Below are positions 32,833 to 43,471 of a DNA stretch of 49,777 nucleotides, piece after piece; the first letter of the stretch is position 1, and every line of letters starts with the position of its first letter. The notes beneath the pieces are model-generated. The model was not told the origin of the DNA and did no database searches. It was given only the letters and a program-made list of their open reading frames with translations. The position numbers and the translations under genes are program-made. Source of the DNA: Prevotella sp. (lineage in GTDB: Bacteria; Bacteroidota; Bacteroidia; Bacteroidales; Bacteroidaceae); assembly GCA_022511045.1 (NCBI GenBank), contig JAFLSF010000011.1, positions 1 through 49,777 of the forward strand, read 5' to 3'.

Positions 32833-33294
32833 ATGCGACTCTTAGGAAACATAGAGGCAAAGATAGATGCGAAGGGGCGTGCTTTCCTTCCCGCCACTTT
32901 CCGCAAAGTATTGCAGGCGGGCGGTGAGGAGCGCCTTGTTATGCGCAAGGATGTTTTTCAGCCCTGTCTGGTGCTCTATCCCGAGTCGGTATGGAATGAA
33001 CAGATGGATGCACTTCGGCAACGGCTGAATCGTTGGAACAAACAGCAACAACAGGTGTTCCGTCAGTTTGTTAGCGGTCTGGAAATAGTGACGCTGGACG
33101 GAAACGGGCGTTTCCTGATACCGAAACGCTATCAGCGAATGGCTGAGATAGAGCAGGATATTAAGTTTGTAGGTATGGGAGACACCATAGAAATATGGAG
33201 CAGTCCGAAAGCCGAACAACAACAGATGGCCCCAGAGGACTTTGAGACACTGCTGGAGGAACTGATGGGCGACGACACAAGCAGCACGGAATAG
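32833..33294 (+). CDS. mraZ: Transcriptional regulator MraZ
   Basis: MraZ is a DNA-binding AbrB-like protein that controls the division and cell-wall (dcw) cluster. The 153 residues hold two related halves: MRLLGNIEAKIDAKGRAFLP (1-20), with the DAKGR signature, and VTLDGNGRFLIPKRY (about 86-100), with the DxxGR repeat. ATG 32833 is chosen because it matches the conserved MraZ start; the frame is open from 32698, but that covers the promoter. A pair of 10-bp direct repeats upstream looks like its own operator. rsmH follows 15 bp downstream. Confidence 0.94.
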   Translation: MRLLGNIEAKIDAKGRAFLPATFRKVLQAGGEERLVMRKDVFQPCLVLYPESVWNEQMDALRQRLNRWNKQQQQVFRQFVSGLEIVTLDGNGRFLIPKRYQRMAEIEQDIKFVGMGDTIEIWSSPKAEQQQMAPEDFETLLEELMGDDTSSTE

Positions 33295-33309
33295 AGAACT
33301 GAAAAAACA

Positions 33310-34221
33310 ATGACAACGGCAGAGACATACCACGTTCCAGTTCTTCTCCATGAGAGCATCGACGGGTTAGAAATCTTGCCCGAAGGCATCTACGTGGACG
33401 TGACGTTCGGTGGCGGCGGTCATAGTAAGGAAATCCTATCACGGTTAGGCTCGAAGGGGCACCTATACAGTTTTGACCAAGATGCTGACGCAGAGCGAAA
33501 CATCATGGCGGATAGCAGGTTCACTTTTGTTCGAAGTAACTTTAGGTATCTGAGCAACTGGATGCAGTACTACGGTGTGGAGCAGATAGACGGTCTGTTG
33601 GCCGACCTCGGCGTTTCGAGCCACCATTTTGACGACGAGTCGCGCGGGTTTTCCTTCCGTTTCGACGATGCTCCGCTGGATATGCGAATGAATAAACGAG
33701 CAGGTCAGACAGCCGCCGACATCTTAAATAACTATACGGAGGAGCGACTGGCCGACGTGTTCTACCTTTATGGAGAACTAAAGAGCGCCCGCAGGCTGGC
33801 TAAGGCCATCGTGGAGAGCCGTTGTCGTCAAGCCGTTAAAAGCACGGCCGATTTCTCGCGTATAATCGAACCGCTACTAAATGTTGAGCGCGAGAAAAAG
33901 GATATGGCCAAAGTCTATCAAGCCTTGCGTATTGAGGTGAACCGTGAGATGGAGGCCTTGCGCGACTTGTTGAGGGGAGCGACCCAACTCCTAAGAAAGG
34001 GTGGGAGGCTGAGTGTTATTACTTACCACTCGTTGGAGGACCGCATCGTAAAGAATGTCATGAAGGCTGGCAACGTGGAAGGACGGGTGGAACAAGACTT
34101 CTTCGGGCGCATCAACAGTCCCTATCGGCTGGTGAACAAAGTGACAACACCCTCGGATGAGGAAATGCGGCGCAACCCGCGAAGCCGTAGCGCCAAGTTG
34201 AGAATAGCAGAAAGAATATAA
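33310..34221 (+). CDS. rsmH: 16S rRNA (cytosine1402-N4)-methyltransferase
   Basis: RsmH methylates N4 of C1402 in 16S rRNA at the ribosomal P site, using SAM. The protein has 303 residues. The SAM-binding loop is VDVTFGGGGHSKEIL (about 29-43), and DGLLADLGVSSHHFD and FDDAPLDMRMN form the following family blocks. The C-terminal LSVITYHSLEDRIVKN motif is intact. It is the second gene of the dcw cluster, with 15 bp to mraZ and 7 bp to the ftsL-like gene, consistent with tight co-expression. Confidence 0.96.
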   Translation: MTTAETYHVPVLLHESIDGLEILPEGIYVDVTFGGGGHSKEILSRLGSKGHLYSFDQDADAERNIMADSRFTFVRSNFRYLSNWMQYYGVEQIDGLLADLGVSSHHFDDESRGFSFRFDDAPLDMRMNKRAGQTAADILNNYTEERLADVFYLYGELKSARRLAKAIVESRCRQAVKSTADFSRIIEPLLNVEREKKDMAKVYQALRIEVNREMEALRDLLRGATQLLRKGGRLSVITYHSLEDRIVKNVMKAGNVEGRVEQDFFGRINSPYRLVNKVTTPSDEEMRRNPRSRSAKLRIAERI

Positions 34222-34228
34222 AGCATAT

Positions 34229-34717
34229 ATGGCAAAAGACGAATATCAAGAAGACGTGCTCCAGTCACAAACGGACCTCAACCAGCAGGAAGAACAGAAC
34301 GAACTGCAGGAAGAACGGCTGGCGGCTGAGCAGAGATTGAAGGAGACGCTGAAGAAGATAGAGGAGACGGCTCGCGAAGAAGCTCCCAAACCTTCGCAGC
34401 ACCTGTCCCTCCGTACTATTCTAGGTGGCGATTTGCTCAGTACGCAAATGGTGCGCTCGCAAATATGGCTCTTTGTCCTCATCGTCGTTTTCACTATTGT
34501 CTATGTTGCTTTCCGTTATCAGTGCCAGCAGGACCTGTTGACTATCGCCAAGTTGGAAGAACAACTGAAAGATGCTAAGTTCAAGGCGCTATCGTCGTCA
34601 AGCATGCTGACGGAGAAATGCCGCGAGAGTCGTGTGCTTGACATCTTGAAGCAGAGCCACGATTCATTGCTTCATCAGGCTGACCAGCCGCCATATATTA
34701 TAAAGGTACCCGAATAA
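34229..34717 (+). CDS. ftsL: FtsL-like cell division protein
   Basis: A 162-aa single-pass membrane protein in the position of ftsL. Residues 1-65 are a charged, glutamine/glutamate-rich cytoplasmic helix. A membrane segment lies near 82-98 (IWLFVLIVVFTIVYVAF). A short periplasmic helical region follows (LTIAKLEEQLKDAKFKAL). This matches the Bacteroidetes FtsL-like family that joins FtsQ and the FtsWI synthase at the septum. Sequence identity with other FtsL proteins is low, so the call rests on topology and on lying between rsmH and ftsI. Confidence 0.85.
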   Translation: MAKDEYQEDVLQSQTDLNQQEEQNELQEERLAAEQRLKETLKKIEETAREEAPKPSQHLSLRTILGGDLLSTQMVRSQIWLFVLIVVFTIVYVAFRYQCQQDLLTIAKLEEQLKDAKFKALSSSSMLTEKCRESRVLDILKQSHDSLLHQADQPPYIIKVPE

Positions 34718-34732
34718 TCGAGCGAAACGAGT

Positions 34733-36910
34733 ATGTTCAACAGAGATAAAGTAATGCCCCGCTACATGTTCGTCGCCATTGTGCTGACGTTAGTTTCTAT
34801 TACCGTCATTTGCAAGGCTATGTATACTATGACTGCCAAAAAGCAATATTGGATGGAAGTAGCTGACCGTCTGAAACGTGATAGCGTGATGGTAAAGCCC
34901 AACCGAGGCAACATTCTCAGTTGTGACGGACAACTTATGGCGACTACTATTCCCGAATATAAGATTTTTATGGACTACCAGGCGGCAGCCTTTGAAAAGA
35001 ACGATTCGCTCTGGCAGGACAAACTTGACTCCATTTGTGAAGGATTGGCAACTATCTTCCCTACGAAGACGGCGGCAGAGTTCAGAAAACATCTGGAGGA
35101 TGGAAGACATAAGATAAACAAGAATGGCAAGGTGGGAGCCCGTCACTGGCCCATTTGGAAGCGCCGCATCAACTATAATACTTATAAGGAGGTGCAAAGA
35201 CTTCCCTTCTTCAATATGCCGAAATACAAGAGTGGTTTCCATGAGGAGGAGTATGTGTCGCGTAACCGCCCTTTCGGAACGTTAGCCCAACGGCTTATTG
35301 GAGGCCTATATGGAGCAAAGGATTCTGCCTATTTCGGATTTGAACTTTCCTATGATTCCATCTTGCGAGGCACTCCTGGCATTAAAGGAAGACGCAAGAT
35401 TCTGAACAAGTATATGGATATTCTCGTCAAGGAACCAATTGACGGGGCAGATATAGTGACGACTATCGACGTTAATATGCAAGACTTGGCAGAGCGTGCT
35501 CTGGTGGATGAACTGCGGCTGATAAACGGTGAAATGGGTGTTGCCATATTGATGGAGGTAGCCACAGGCGACGTAAAGGCAATGGTAAATATGACGCGAT
35601 TCTACGATGCCGACGGTAATCCCTACTATGCTGAGGCTGTCAATTCGGCTATCAGTTATCGTTGCGAGCCTGGTTCAGTGTTTAAAGTCGCCTCTTTCCT
35701 CGTAGCCTTAGACGATGGTGTGGTGGACACCTCTTACGTGATTCATACGGCTAATGGCGTACGACAAATGCACGGACGGCTGATGAAAGACCACAATTGG
35801 CGGCGTGGAGGCTATGGTGACATCAATGTGGCTCGTACGTTGGAGGTTAGCTCAAATGTTGGCGTGAGCCACGTTATAGACGAGAAATATGGTAAGGAAC
35901 CAGAATGCTATGTCAAGGGACTTTATCGCGTAGGTATTGGTGAAGACTTGAAATTGCCGTTGGTAGGTTACCAAAAACCCTATATCCGTATGCCAGACAC
36001 CAAGACCAGCGACCGTTCAAAGTATTGGAGCAAGACGACGCTACCTTGGATGTCTATCGGTTATGAAACCCAGATAGCGCCTATCAATACGGTAACTTTC
36101 TACAACGCTATTGCCAATAACGGAAAGATGATGCGGCCGCGCTTTGTCAAGAGTGTGGTTAAGAATGGCGAGACCATTCAGGAGTTTGAGCCCGAAGTCA
36201 TCAAGGAGCGTATTGCCAAGCCCGAAGCTATCAAGACGATGCAAACCATCCTACACCATGTGGTCAGTCAAGGTTTGGGAAAACCAGCAGGCTCGCTCCT
36301 CTTTCCTGTGGCAGGTAAGACGGGTACGGCCCAAGTAGCCGACCAATATGGCGGCTATCACGCTGGCGTAACTCGTTATTGGCTATCATTTGCTGGCTAT
36401 TTCCCTGCCAATGACCCACAATACACTTGTCTCGTCTGCTTGAAGAAAACTGGGTTGCCCGCATCTGGCGGTAGTATGAGTGGTGTCGTCTTCCGCCAGA
36501 TAGCCGAGGGCGTGATGGCTCGTCGCGTAAAGATGAGTGTTGATGATGCCCACGATGAGCAGTCCATCGTCGTGCCAGACGTAAAGGATGGTAATATTGT
36601 TGCTGCCAGTCAAGTGCTGTCAGAGTTAGGCATTGCCACAAATAACCAATGGGGTAAATCGTTGGCTTATGCGACTCCTGTTTGGGGAACTGCTGAGCGC
36701 AGGTCGGATAATGTGTCATTAAGGAGAAAGCCTGTAGACAGCAAAATTGTGCCTGACGTGACAGGAATGGGAGCCCGTGATGCTGTTTATCTGTTGGAGA
36801 GTTGTGGACTGCGTGTAAAACTACATGGTCGTGGAAAGGTAAAGAAGCAGAGCTATCCTGCTGGTAAGGTGGCCCAGAAAGGCGTAGTATGTGTATTAAA
36901 TTTAGAGTAA
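34733..36910 (+). CDS. ftsI: Penicillin-binding protein, FtsI/PBP3 type with PASTA domain
   Basis: The septal class B transpeptidase that crosslinks peptidoglycan. Of 725 residues, a membrane anchor lies at about 11-28. The pedestal domain runs to about 245. The transpeptidase motifs are SVFK with Ser315, SSN (373-375) and KTG (529-531), all intact. The C-terminal region carries PASTA-like segments ([20 protein letters not shown] and [20 protein letters not shown]) as in other Bacteroidetes and Gram-positive PBPs. It lies 15 bp behind the ftsL-like gene and 13 bp before murE. Confidence 0.94.
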   Translation: MFNRDKVMPRYMFVAIVLTLVSITVICKAMYTMTAKKQYWMEVADRLKRDSVMVKPNRGNILSCDGQLMATTIPEYKIFMDYQAAAFEKNDSLWQDKLDSICEGLATIFPTKTAAEFRKHLEDGRHKINKNGKVGARHWPIWKRRINYNTYKEVQRLPFFNMPKYKSGFHEEEYVSRNRPFGTLAQRLIGGLYGAKDSAYFGFELSYDSILRGTPGIKGRRKILNKYMDILVKEPIDGADIVTTIDVNMQDLAERALVDELRLINGEMGVAILMEVATGDVKAMVNMTRFYDADGNPYYAEAVNSAISYRCEPGSVFKVASFLVALDDGVVDTSYVIHTANGVRQMHGRLMKDHNWRRGGYGDINVARTLEVSSNVGVSHVIDEKYGKEPECYVKGLYRVGIGEDLKLPLVGYQKPYIRMPDTKTSDRSKYWSKTTLPWMSIGYETQIAPINTVTFYNAIANNGKMMRPRFVKSVVKNGETIQEFEPEVIKERIAKPEAIKTMQTILHHVVSQGLGKPAGSLLFPVAGKTGTAQVADQYGGYHAGVTRYWLSFAGYFPANDPQYTCLVCLKKTGLPASGGSMSGVVFRQIAEGVMARRVKMSVDDAHDEQSIVVPDVKDGNIVAASQVLSELGIATNNQWGKSLAYATPVWGTAERRSDNVSLRRKPVDSKIVPDVTGMGARDAVYLLESCGLRVKLHGRGKVKKQSYPAGKVAQKGVVCVLNLE

Positions 36911-36923
36911 TCTTATAATAACA

Positions 36924-38384
36924 ATGTATATGAAACTTACTGAACTGCTGAAATATGTTACTCCTCTCACTATTATAGGTGATAGGGACGCTGACATCGC
37001 TGGCGTGAACATTGACTCGCGTCGAGTGGAAAACGGCCATCTCTTTGTTGCCATTAGGGGAACACAGACCGACGGGCATCGTTTCATTCCAAAGGCTTTA
37101 GAGTTAGGCGCTAAGGCGGTGTTGTGCGAAGACTTGCCCGAAGAACTTCAGCAGGACATTACCTATATTCAAGTGGCTTCTACCGAGGAAGCTGTAGGTC
37201 CAGTGGCCACAGTTTTCTATGGGGAGCCGTCGCTGAGACTAAAACTCGTCGGTGTGACGGGAACAAATGGCAAGACCACTATCGCCACCTTATTATATAA
37301 TATGTTCCGCAAGTTTGGCCATAAGTGTGGTTTGCTCTCTACCGTCTGCAACTATATTGAGGATAAGGCAATACCTGCCGTCCATACTACCCCAGACCCC
37401 ATCGAATTGAATAGGTTGCTGGCTATGATGGTGGAGGCTGGCTGCGAATATGCCTTTATGGAGTGCTCCAGTCATGCTATAGACCAGAAACGAATCGGTG
37501 GACTCCATTTTGCAGGCGGGTTGTTTACCAATTTGACCCGTGACCATCTGGACTATCATAAAACGTTTGAGAATTATCGTGATGCCAAGAAAGCGTTTTT
37601 CGACGGCCTTCCCAAAGATGCTTTCGTTATAACTAACGCTGATGACAAAAATGGTAGCGTGATGGTACAAAATACGAAGGCTAAGGTAAAGACTTATTCC
37701 GTGCGCCAGATGGCTGATTTCCATGCTCGTATCATTGAGTGTCACTTCGAGGGAATGTATCTTGAAATAGATGGTCGTGAGGTCGGCGTGCAGTTCATCG
37801 GAAAGTTTAATGTGTCCAATCTTCTGGCAGTCTATGGAGCCGCCGTGATGTTAGGCAAGAAGCCCGAAGATATTCTCGTCGTGTTAAGTACGCTGAAGAG
37901 TGTGGCGGGTCGTTTGGAACCTATCCGTTCGAAGGATGGTGTGACGGCTATTGTTGACTATGCTCATACCCCCGATGCTTTGGAGAATGTGCTTAACGCC
38001 ATCCATGAGGTATTGGATGGAAAGCAGGGAAAGGTTATCACTGTCTGTGGTGCTGGCGGCAATCGCGACAAGGGCAAACGTCCACTTATGGCCCAGGAGG
38101 CTGTGAAGCAAAGCGACCGAGTTATCATCACAAGTGACAATCCCCGTTTTGAGGAGCCTCAAGACATTATCAACGATATGTTGGCAGGGCTTGACCAAAA
38201 GCAGATGAAAAAGGTTGTCAGCATTGTCGACCGCAGGGAAGCTATTAAGACAGCCGTTATGTTGGCTGAAAAGGGTGATGTTATCCTTATTGCTGGCAAG
38301 GGGCACGAAGATTACCAAGAAATTAAAGGTGTAAAGCATCACTTTGATGATTGCGAGGTAGTGAGAGAGATATTTAACGCATAA
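36924..38384 (+). CDS. murE: UDP-MurNAc-tripeptide synthetase (meso-diaminopimelate-adding)
   Basis: MurE adds the third amino acid to UDP-MurNAc-L-Ala-D-Glu. It has 486 residues. The ATP loop is [10 protein letters not shown] (about 110-119) and the Mur ligase motif ECSSHAID follows. The substrate-selecting DNPR motif (405-408) marks the meso-diaminopimelate enzyme, not the lysine one. The start may be ATG 36924 or the in-frame ATG 36930 ([10 protein letters not shown]); they differ by two residues. mraY follows after 40 bp. Confidence 0.95.
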   Translation: MYMKLTELLKYVTPLTIIGDRDADIAGVNIDSRRVENGHLFVAIRGTQTDGHRFIPKALELGAKAVLCEDLPEELQQDITYIQVASTEEAVGPVATVFYGEPSLRLKLVGVTGTNGKTTIATLLYNMFRKFGHKCGLLSTVCNYIEDKAIPAVHTTPDPIELNRLLAMMVEAGCEYAFMECSSHAIDQKRIGGLHFAGGLFTNLTRDHLDYHKTFENYRDAKKAFFDGLPKDAFVITNADDKNGSVMVQNTKAKVKTYSVRQMADFHARIIECHFEGMYLEIDGREVGVQFIGKFNVSNLLAVYGAAVMLGKKPEDILVVLSTLKSVAGRLEPIRSKDGVTAIVDYAHTPDALENVLNAIHEVLDGKQGKVITVCGAGGNRDKGKRPLMAQEAVKQSDRVIITSDNPRFEEPQDIINDMLAGLDQKQMKKVVSIVDRREAIKTAVMLAEKGDVILIAGKGHEDYQEIKGVKHHFDDCEVVREIFNA

Positions 38385-38424
38385 CGTTTACCAAACCCAA
38401 TTATATCCCTAACGTCCATTAAAT

Positions 38425-39696
38425 ATGCTATATTATATCTTCCGATTCTTAGAGCAGTACAACATCCCAGGAGCACACATCTGGTCGTATATATCCTTCC
38501 GCTCCTTGTTGGCACTCATCTTATCGCTCCTTATATCGGCGTGGTTTGGCGAGTACTTTATCAAGTGGATGAAGCGTCGTAATATTGCTGAGACGGCTCG
38601 AGATGTCAGCATTGATCCTTTTGGTGTAGAGAAAAAAGGTGTTCCCACTATGGGTGGTATTATCATTATCGTCAGCATATTGATTCCCGTACTGCTCTTA
38701 GGACGTATGCGTAATATCTATTTGTTGCTGATGATTATTACTACGCTATGGCTGGGATTCTTAGGCTTTGCCGATGATTACATTAAGATATTTCGCAAGA
38801 ATAAGGATGGACTGAAGGGTCGCTACAAGATTATCGGACAGGTGTCTATAGGTTTCATAGTAGGACTAACGCTTTGGCTAAGTCCTGATGCTGTGGTTCG
38901 TGAGAACGTCTCCGAAATGAAACAGAATAGTGAGGTAGTTATAAAACACAAGACCGAGCCTGTTAAGTCGTTGCAGACCACTATTCCGTTTATCAAGAAC
39001 CACAATCTGAACTACTCCGATATAATGTCATTCTGTGGCAAATACAAGGTGGCAGCAGGTTGGGTGCTTTTTGTCATTATGACCATTATCGTGGTGACGG
39101 CTGTGTCGAACGGTGCCAATTTGAATGATGGTATGGATGGCATGTGTGCTGGAAATTCTGCTATAGTGGGAGTAACATTGCTTATTTTTGCTTATGTTTC
39201 GTCGCATATAGTCTATGCTGCTTATTTTGATATTATGTATATCCCAGGTTCTCAAGAGTTGGTCGTGTTCCTCAGTGCCTTTGTGGGCGCTATGATAGGT
39301 TTCCTTTGGTATAATGCCTATCCAGCACAAATATTTATGGGCGACACGGGATCCTTGACTATTGGCGGCATTATCGGTGTTTGTGCTGTTATTATCCATA
39401 AGGAATTGATGTTGCCTCTCCTCTGTAGTATTTTCTTTATAGAGAGTTTGAGCGTCATCATTCAGACCCAGTGGTTCAAATTGCAAAAACGTAAAGGCAA
39501 GCGAGTCCGCGTGTTCCGTGCAACTCCTATACACGACACTTTCCGCAAGCTTGATTCTCAGTTGGACCCAACCAGCATTTATCTCTTGAAGGGATGGCCG
39601 CATCGTCCTTTTCATGAGTCGAAGATAACTATCCGTTTCTGGATTACTACTATTATATTGGCAGCATTAACAATTATAACTTTGAAGATACGATGA
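38425..39696 (+). CDS. mraY: Phospho-MurNAc-pentapeptide transferase
   Basis: MraY transfers phospho-MurNAc-pentapeptide to undecaprenyl phosphate, making lipid I in the inner membrane. The 423 residues contain about ten membrane segments and the family motifs KKGVPTMGG (about 71-79), LGFADDYIKI with the aspartate pair, NLNDGMDGM and the MGDTGSL loop. A stretch between about 160 and 200 (VSEMKQNSEVVIKHKTE onward) is the longer loop seen in Bacteroidetes MraY, compared with about 360 residues in E. coli. It overlaps murD by 4 bp (ATGA). Confidence 0.96.
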   Translation: MLYYIFRFLEQYNIPGAHIWSYISFRSLLALILSLLISAWFGEYFIKWMKRRNIAETARDVSIDPFGVEKKGVPTMGGIIIIVSILIPVLLLGRMRNIYLLLMIITTLWLGFLGFADDYIKIFRKNKDGLKGRYKIIGQVSIGFIVGLTLWLSPDAVVRENVSEMKQNSEVVIKHKTEPVKSLQTTIPFIKNHNLNYSDIMSFCGKYKVAAGWVLFVIMTIIVVTAVSNGANLNDGMDGMCAGNSAIVGVTLLIFAYVSSHIVYAAYFDIMYIPGSQELVVFLSAFVGAMIGFLWYNAYPAQIFMGDTGSLTIGGIIGVCAVIIHKELMLPLLCSIFFIESLSVIIQTQWFKLQKRKGKRVRVFRATPIHDTFRKLDSQLDPTSIYLLKGWPHRPFHESKITIRFWITTIILAALTIITLKIR

Positions 39697-41024
39697 GTAA
39701 GATAGCTATATTAGGGGCAGGCGAGAGCGGTACAGGAGCCGCAGTTTTGGCCAAAAAGCAAGGCTTTGAAGTGTTTGTCAGCGATATGTGCAAAATTGCC
39801 GACAAATACAAAAAGATGATGAATGACCGCCAGATTGCTTGGGAGGAAGGGCACCATAGTGAGGAAAAAATTCTCAATGCCGATGAAGTGATCAAGAGTC
39901 CTGGTATTCCCGATACTGCTCCAATAGTAATCAAGATAAAGGAAAAAGGTATTCATATCATAAGCGAGATAGAATTTGCGGGACGTTATACAGATTCGAA
40001 GATGATTTGTATCACAGGGTCTAATGGCAAGACGACGACAACTTCACTTATCTACCATATCTTTAAGGAAGCGGGTTACGATGCAGGACTGGCAGGAAAT
40101 ATTGGCAATTCGTTAGCTTTACAAGTGGCAGAGGATCCTCATGCCTACTATATTATTGAGTTGAGTTCTTTCCAACTGGATAATATGTACGACTTCCACG
40201 CTAATGTTGCGATTTTGTTGAACATCACACCCGACCATCTGGATCGTTATGATTTCGAGATGCAGAATTATGTTGATGCTAAGATGCGCATTATCCAGAA
40301 TCAGACAGCACAGGATGCCTTTATCTATTGGAATGATGACCCCATAATCAAGTATGAATTGGAAAAATACGACATCCGCGCCATCCAATATCCTTTTTCA
40401 GAGTTAAAGAAGAAAGGCTCGATTGGATATATGGAGGAGGGACAGTACACCATAGAGCAACCTACACCATTTAACATGGAGCAGGAGGAACTAAGCCTGA
40501 CGGGTAAACATAATATCTATAACTCTTTGGCGGCAGGAATTGCTACAAACATTGCTGGTATCAAGAAGGATATTATACGCCAGTCACTCGGCAATTTCCC
40601 AGGTGTGGAGCATCGGTTGGAAAAAGTGTGTACCGTTCGTGGTGTTCAATATATCAATGACTCGAAGGCTACCAATGTTGATGCCTGCTGGTATGCACTG
40701 GAGTCGATGAAGACAAAGACCATTCTCATTATTGGTGGTAAGGATAAGGGTAACGATTACGACCCTATTAAGCCACTTGTCAGGGAGAAATGTGCTGGAT
40801 TGGTATATTTGGGTGCTGACAACCAAAAGTTGCACGACAACTTTGATAGTTTAGGTATTCCCGTCCGTGATACACATTCTATGAAGGAGTGTGTAGAGGC
40901 GTGTTATGAGATGGCAGAGCCAGGTATGACGGTACTGCTCAGCCCGTGCTGTGCTTCTTTCGACCTTTTTAAGAATATGGAAGACCGAGGCGAGCAATTT
41001 AAGGAATTAGCAAGAAATCTCTAA
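39693..41024 (+). CDS. murD: UDP-MurNAc-L-alanine--D-glutamate ligase
   Basis: MurD adds D-glutamate to UDP-MurNAc-L-alanine in the cytoplasm. It has 443 residues, with the UDP-binding start IAILGAGESGTGAAVLAKKQ, the ATP loop ITGSNGKTTTTSLIYHIF (about 107-124), the NITPDHLDRY block and the late YINDSKATNVDACWYAL and LLSPCCASFD motifs. The start codon overlaps the mraY stop and its stop abuts the ftsW ATG, so all three are translationally coupled. Confidence 0.96.
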   Translation: MSKIAILGAGESGTGAAVLAKKQGFEVFVSDMCKIADKYKKMMNDRQIAWEEGHHSEEKILNADEVIKSPGIPDTAPIVIKIKEKGIHIISEIEFAGRYTDSKMICITGSNGKTTTTSLIYHIFKEAGYDAGLAGNIGNSLALQVAEDPHAYYIIELSSFQLDNMYDFHANVAILLNITPDHLDRYDFEMQNYVDAKMRIIQNQTAQDAFIYWNDDPIIKYELEKYDIRAIQYPFSELKKKGSIGYMEEGQYTIEQPTPFNMEQEELSLTGKHNIYNSLAAGIATNIAGIKKDIIRQSLGNFPGVEHRLEKVCTVRGVQYINDSKATNVDACWYALESMKTKTILIIGGKDKGNDYDPIKPLVREKCAGLVYLGADNQKLHDNFDSLGIPVRDTHSMKECVEACYEMAEPGMTVLLSPCCASFDLFKNMEDRGEQFKELARNL

Positions 41025-42290
41025 ATGAACAAGAAAATAGGTAACATCTTCAAAGGAGATAAGGTCATCTGGATGGTGTTCTTTTTCCTATGTATGGTTA
41101 GTATCGTGGAGGTTTTCTCGGCTTCTAGCGGTCTGACGTATAAGAGTCAGAACTACGTTGGCCCTATTGCTTATCATGCTGGTACAATCTTTATCGGAAT
41201 GTTGGTGGCAATTGTTACGTTAAACATCCCCTGTCGTTACTTTAAGTTGATAACCATACCCTTATTAGTCGTTACGGCATTGATGCTGTTTATAGTCTTA
41301 TGTGGAGGAGGTGAGAAAGAGAATGATGCTACTCGCTGGATCAAAATCTTTGGATTTACTATCCAGCCATCAGAAATAGCTAAAGGTACTATAGTATTGG
41401 CTGTTGCCCAGATATTAGCAGCTATGCAACGGGAAAATGGTGCAGACCGCCAAGCGTTTAAATGGATATTGTGGATTACCGTTCCTACTTGTTTTCTAAT
41501 AGGTACGGAGAACCTTTCTACAGCAGCGCTTCTTTTTGCTGTCGTAGTTCTGATGATGTTTTTTGGCCGAGTGCCCAATCGTCAGTTACTCAAGCTGGTG
41601 GGTGTCATTTCTTTTATCGTTCTCTTTACATTTGCTATGGTAATGATTGTCGGTAAAACTACTACTGAGGAAGATCCGAAACAAGTGGCTCAAACAGAAA
41701 TGGTGGAAAAATCGACACAAAAAACTACTTGGATAGAGAAAATACTCCATCGTGCTGACACTTGGAAGAACCGTATTGAGAATTTTATTCATAAAAAAGA
41801 TGTGTCTCCACAGGATTATGATCTTGATAAGGATGCCCAGGTGGCACATGCAAATATTGCAATTGTCTCAAGCAGTATAATCGGTAAGGGTCCTGGTCGT
41901 TCGGTAGAGCGTGACTTTCTGGCACAAGCGTTTTCCGATTTTATCTATGCTATTATTATAGAAGAGTTAGGTATCATTGGTGCTGGCTTCGTGGCTTTCT
42001 TGTATATCGTTTTGCTTTATCGTTGTGCCCGTATTGCCAGCCGCTGTGAAAACAACTTTCCTGCTTTTCTGGCGATGGGGTTAGGGTTGTTGTTGGTTAT
42101 GCAGGCCATGTTTAACATGATGGTTGCGGTAGGATTGGCACCTGTCACGGGTCAGCCACTGCCACTTATTTCCAAAGGTGGCACTTCAACTATTATCAAT
42201 TGTGCCTATATTGGGGTTATTCTGAGTATCAGCCGTTCTGCAAAACAGAGAAGAGACAGAGAAAATGCGTTAAAGATGTCCGAAGTTTAA
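41025..42290 (+). CDS. ftsW: Septal glycan polymerase FtsW
   Basis: A SEDS-family membrane protein that polymerises septal glycan together with FtsI. Its 421 residues hold about ten membrane segments. The family regions are visible: IQPSEIAKGTIVL, the long extracellular loop (about 215-280), GKGPGRSVERDFLAQAFSDF with the catalytic-region acidic residues (FIYAIIIEELG), and the closing TGQPLPLISKGGTS. It starts immediately after the murD stop. Its 3' end carries no terminator; a promoter-like element for murG lies in the 44-bp gap behind it. Confidence 0.95.
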   Translation: MNKKIGNIFKGDKVIWMVFFFLCMVSIVEVFSASSGLTYKSQNYVGPIAYHAGTIFIGMLVAIVTLNIPCRYFKLITIPLLVVTALMLFIVLCGGGEKENDATRWIKIFGFTIQPSEIAKGTIVLAVAQILAAMQRENGADRQAFKWILWITVPTCFLIGTENLSTAALLFAVVVLMMFFGRVPNRQLLKLVGVISFIVLFTFAMVMIVGKTTTEEDPKQVAQTEMVEKSTQKTTWIEKILHRADTWKNRIENFIHKKDVSPQDYDLDKDAQVAHANIAIVSSSIIGKGPGRSVERDFLAQAFSDFIYAIIIEELGIIGAGFVAFLYIVLLYRCARIASRCENNFPAFLAMGLGLLLVMQAMFNMMVAVGLAPVTGQPLPLISKGGTSTIINCAYIGVILSISRSAKQRRDRENALKMSEV

Positions 42291-42301
42291 TAGAAAATGC
42301 G

Positions 42302-42309
42302 TATCTTTG
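42302..42309 (+). promoter_or_regulatory. Internal -7 element before murG
   Basis: TATCTTTG matches TAnnTTTG, 26 bp before the murG ATG and 12 bp after the ftsW stop. The -33 region is weak (TTTA near 42286). It suggests a secondary promoter inside the dcw cluster. Confidence 0.55.
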
Positions 42310-42334
42310 CAAACTATTATATATAATAAGGTAT

Positions 42335-43459
42335 ATGAGTAAGGAGTTGAGAGTTATTATCAGTGGTGGCGGAACAGGAGGACACATTTTCCCTGCTGTG
42401 GCAATAGCCAATGCTATCAAGGCTCTATGTCCTGATGTTAAAATTCTATTCGTGGGAGCTTTGGGACGTATGGAGATGCAACGCGTTCCTGCCGCTGGCT
42501 ATGAAATCAAGGGCCTGCCCATACAGGGATTTGATCGTAAAAATCCCCTGAAAAACCTGAAAGTGCTCTACAAGATATGGAAAAGTCAACGTATGGCTCG
42601 CCAGATTATTAAAGAGTTCTGTCCGCAGGTGGCTGTTGGAGTAGGTGGCTATGCCAGCGGTCCTACGCTGAATATGGCTGCTGCCAAGGGTATTCCTTGT
42701 CTTTTGCAGGAACAAAACTCGTATGCTGGTGTTACTAATAAGTTGTTGGCTAAGAAAGCTTCAAAGATATGCGTGGCTTACGAGGGTATGGAGCGTTTCT
42801 TCCCTGCTGAGAAGATAATGCTGACAGGCAATCCTGTACGTCGGCAATTACTTGAGAATATGATTAGCCGTGAAGATGCTATCCGTTCTTTCGGCCTTGA
42901 TCCTCAAAAGAAGACTATTCTTTTGGTAGGAGGAAGTCTTGGTGCCCGTACCATTAACGAAAGTGTTCTGAAACATATAAATGAGATAAAAACGAATAAT
43001 GTACAGTTTATTTGGCAGACGGGAAAGTACTATAGTGCAAAGATAAACGAGCAATTAGAGAAACTTTCCCATCCAGATAACCTGGTCGTTACCGATTTTA
43101 TCAGCGATATGGGCCTTGCCTATAAGGCCGCTGACCTCGTCATTAGTCGTGCAGGTGCGGGCTCTATCAGCGAGTTCTGTCTTTTGGGTAAACCTGTCAT
43201 TTTGGTGCCATCGCCCAATGTAGCAGAAGATCACCAGACTAAAAATGCATTGGCGCTGGTCAACAGGCAGGCCGCCCTTTACGTGAAAGACGCTGAGGCA
43301 AAGGATCGATTATTAACCTTAGCTTTTGAAACGGTCAATGACGATGCTAAGCTAAAAAGTTTGAGTACTCATATCTTAGAGATGGCGTTGCCTAATTCTG
43401 CTGAGATAATAGCTAAAGAGGTTATTACCCTTGCTCAGAATTCTTATTATTCCCATTAG
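42335..43459 (+). CDS. murG: UDP-GlcNAc:lipid I N-acetylglucosaminyltransferase
   Basis: MurG adds GlcNAc to lipid I, giving lipid II on the inner face of the membrane. The start MSKELRVIISGGGTGGHIFP carries the first glycine-rich loop. VGVGGYASGP and LQEQNSYAGVTN form the acceptor side, LLVGGSLGARTIN the second loop, and ISRAGAGSISEFCLLGKPVI the UDP-GlcNAc site. The frame is open from 42200 inside ftsW, but ATG 42335 matches the family start and follows an internal promoter-like element. 374 residues, normal length. Confidence 0.95.
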   Translation: MSKELRVIISGGGTGGHIFPAVAIANAIKALCPDVKILFVGALGRMEMQRVPAAGYEIKGLPIQGFDRKNPLKNLKVLYKIWKSQRMARQIIKEFCPQVAVGVGGYASGPTLNMAAAKGIPCLLQEQNSYAGVTNKLLAKKASKICVAYEGMERFFPAEKIMLTGNPVRRQLLENMISREDAIRSFGLDPQKKTILLVGGSLGARTINESVLKHINEIKTNNVQFIWQTGKYYSAKINEQLEKLSHPDNLVVTDFISDMGLAYKAADLVISRAGAGSISEFCLLGKPVILVPSPNVAEDHQTKNALALVNRQAALYVKDAEAKDRLLTLAFETVNDDAKLKSLSTHILEMALPNSAEIIAKEVITLAQNSYYSH

Positions 43460-43471
43460 TTCTTTACGCTC

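Noticed and set aside
36264..37079. 271-aa minus-strand frame across ftsI and murE
   Set aside because: Antisense to the ftsI 3' end and the murE 5' end, both with intact family motifs; His/Gln-rich shadow translation.
39028..39615. 195-aa minus-strand frame inside mraY
   Set aside because: Opposite conserved MraY motifs; no independent evidence.
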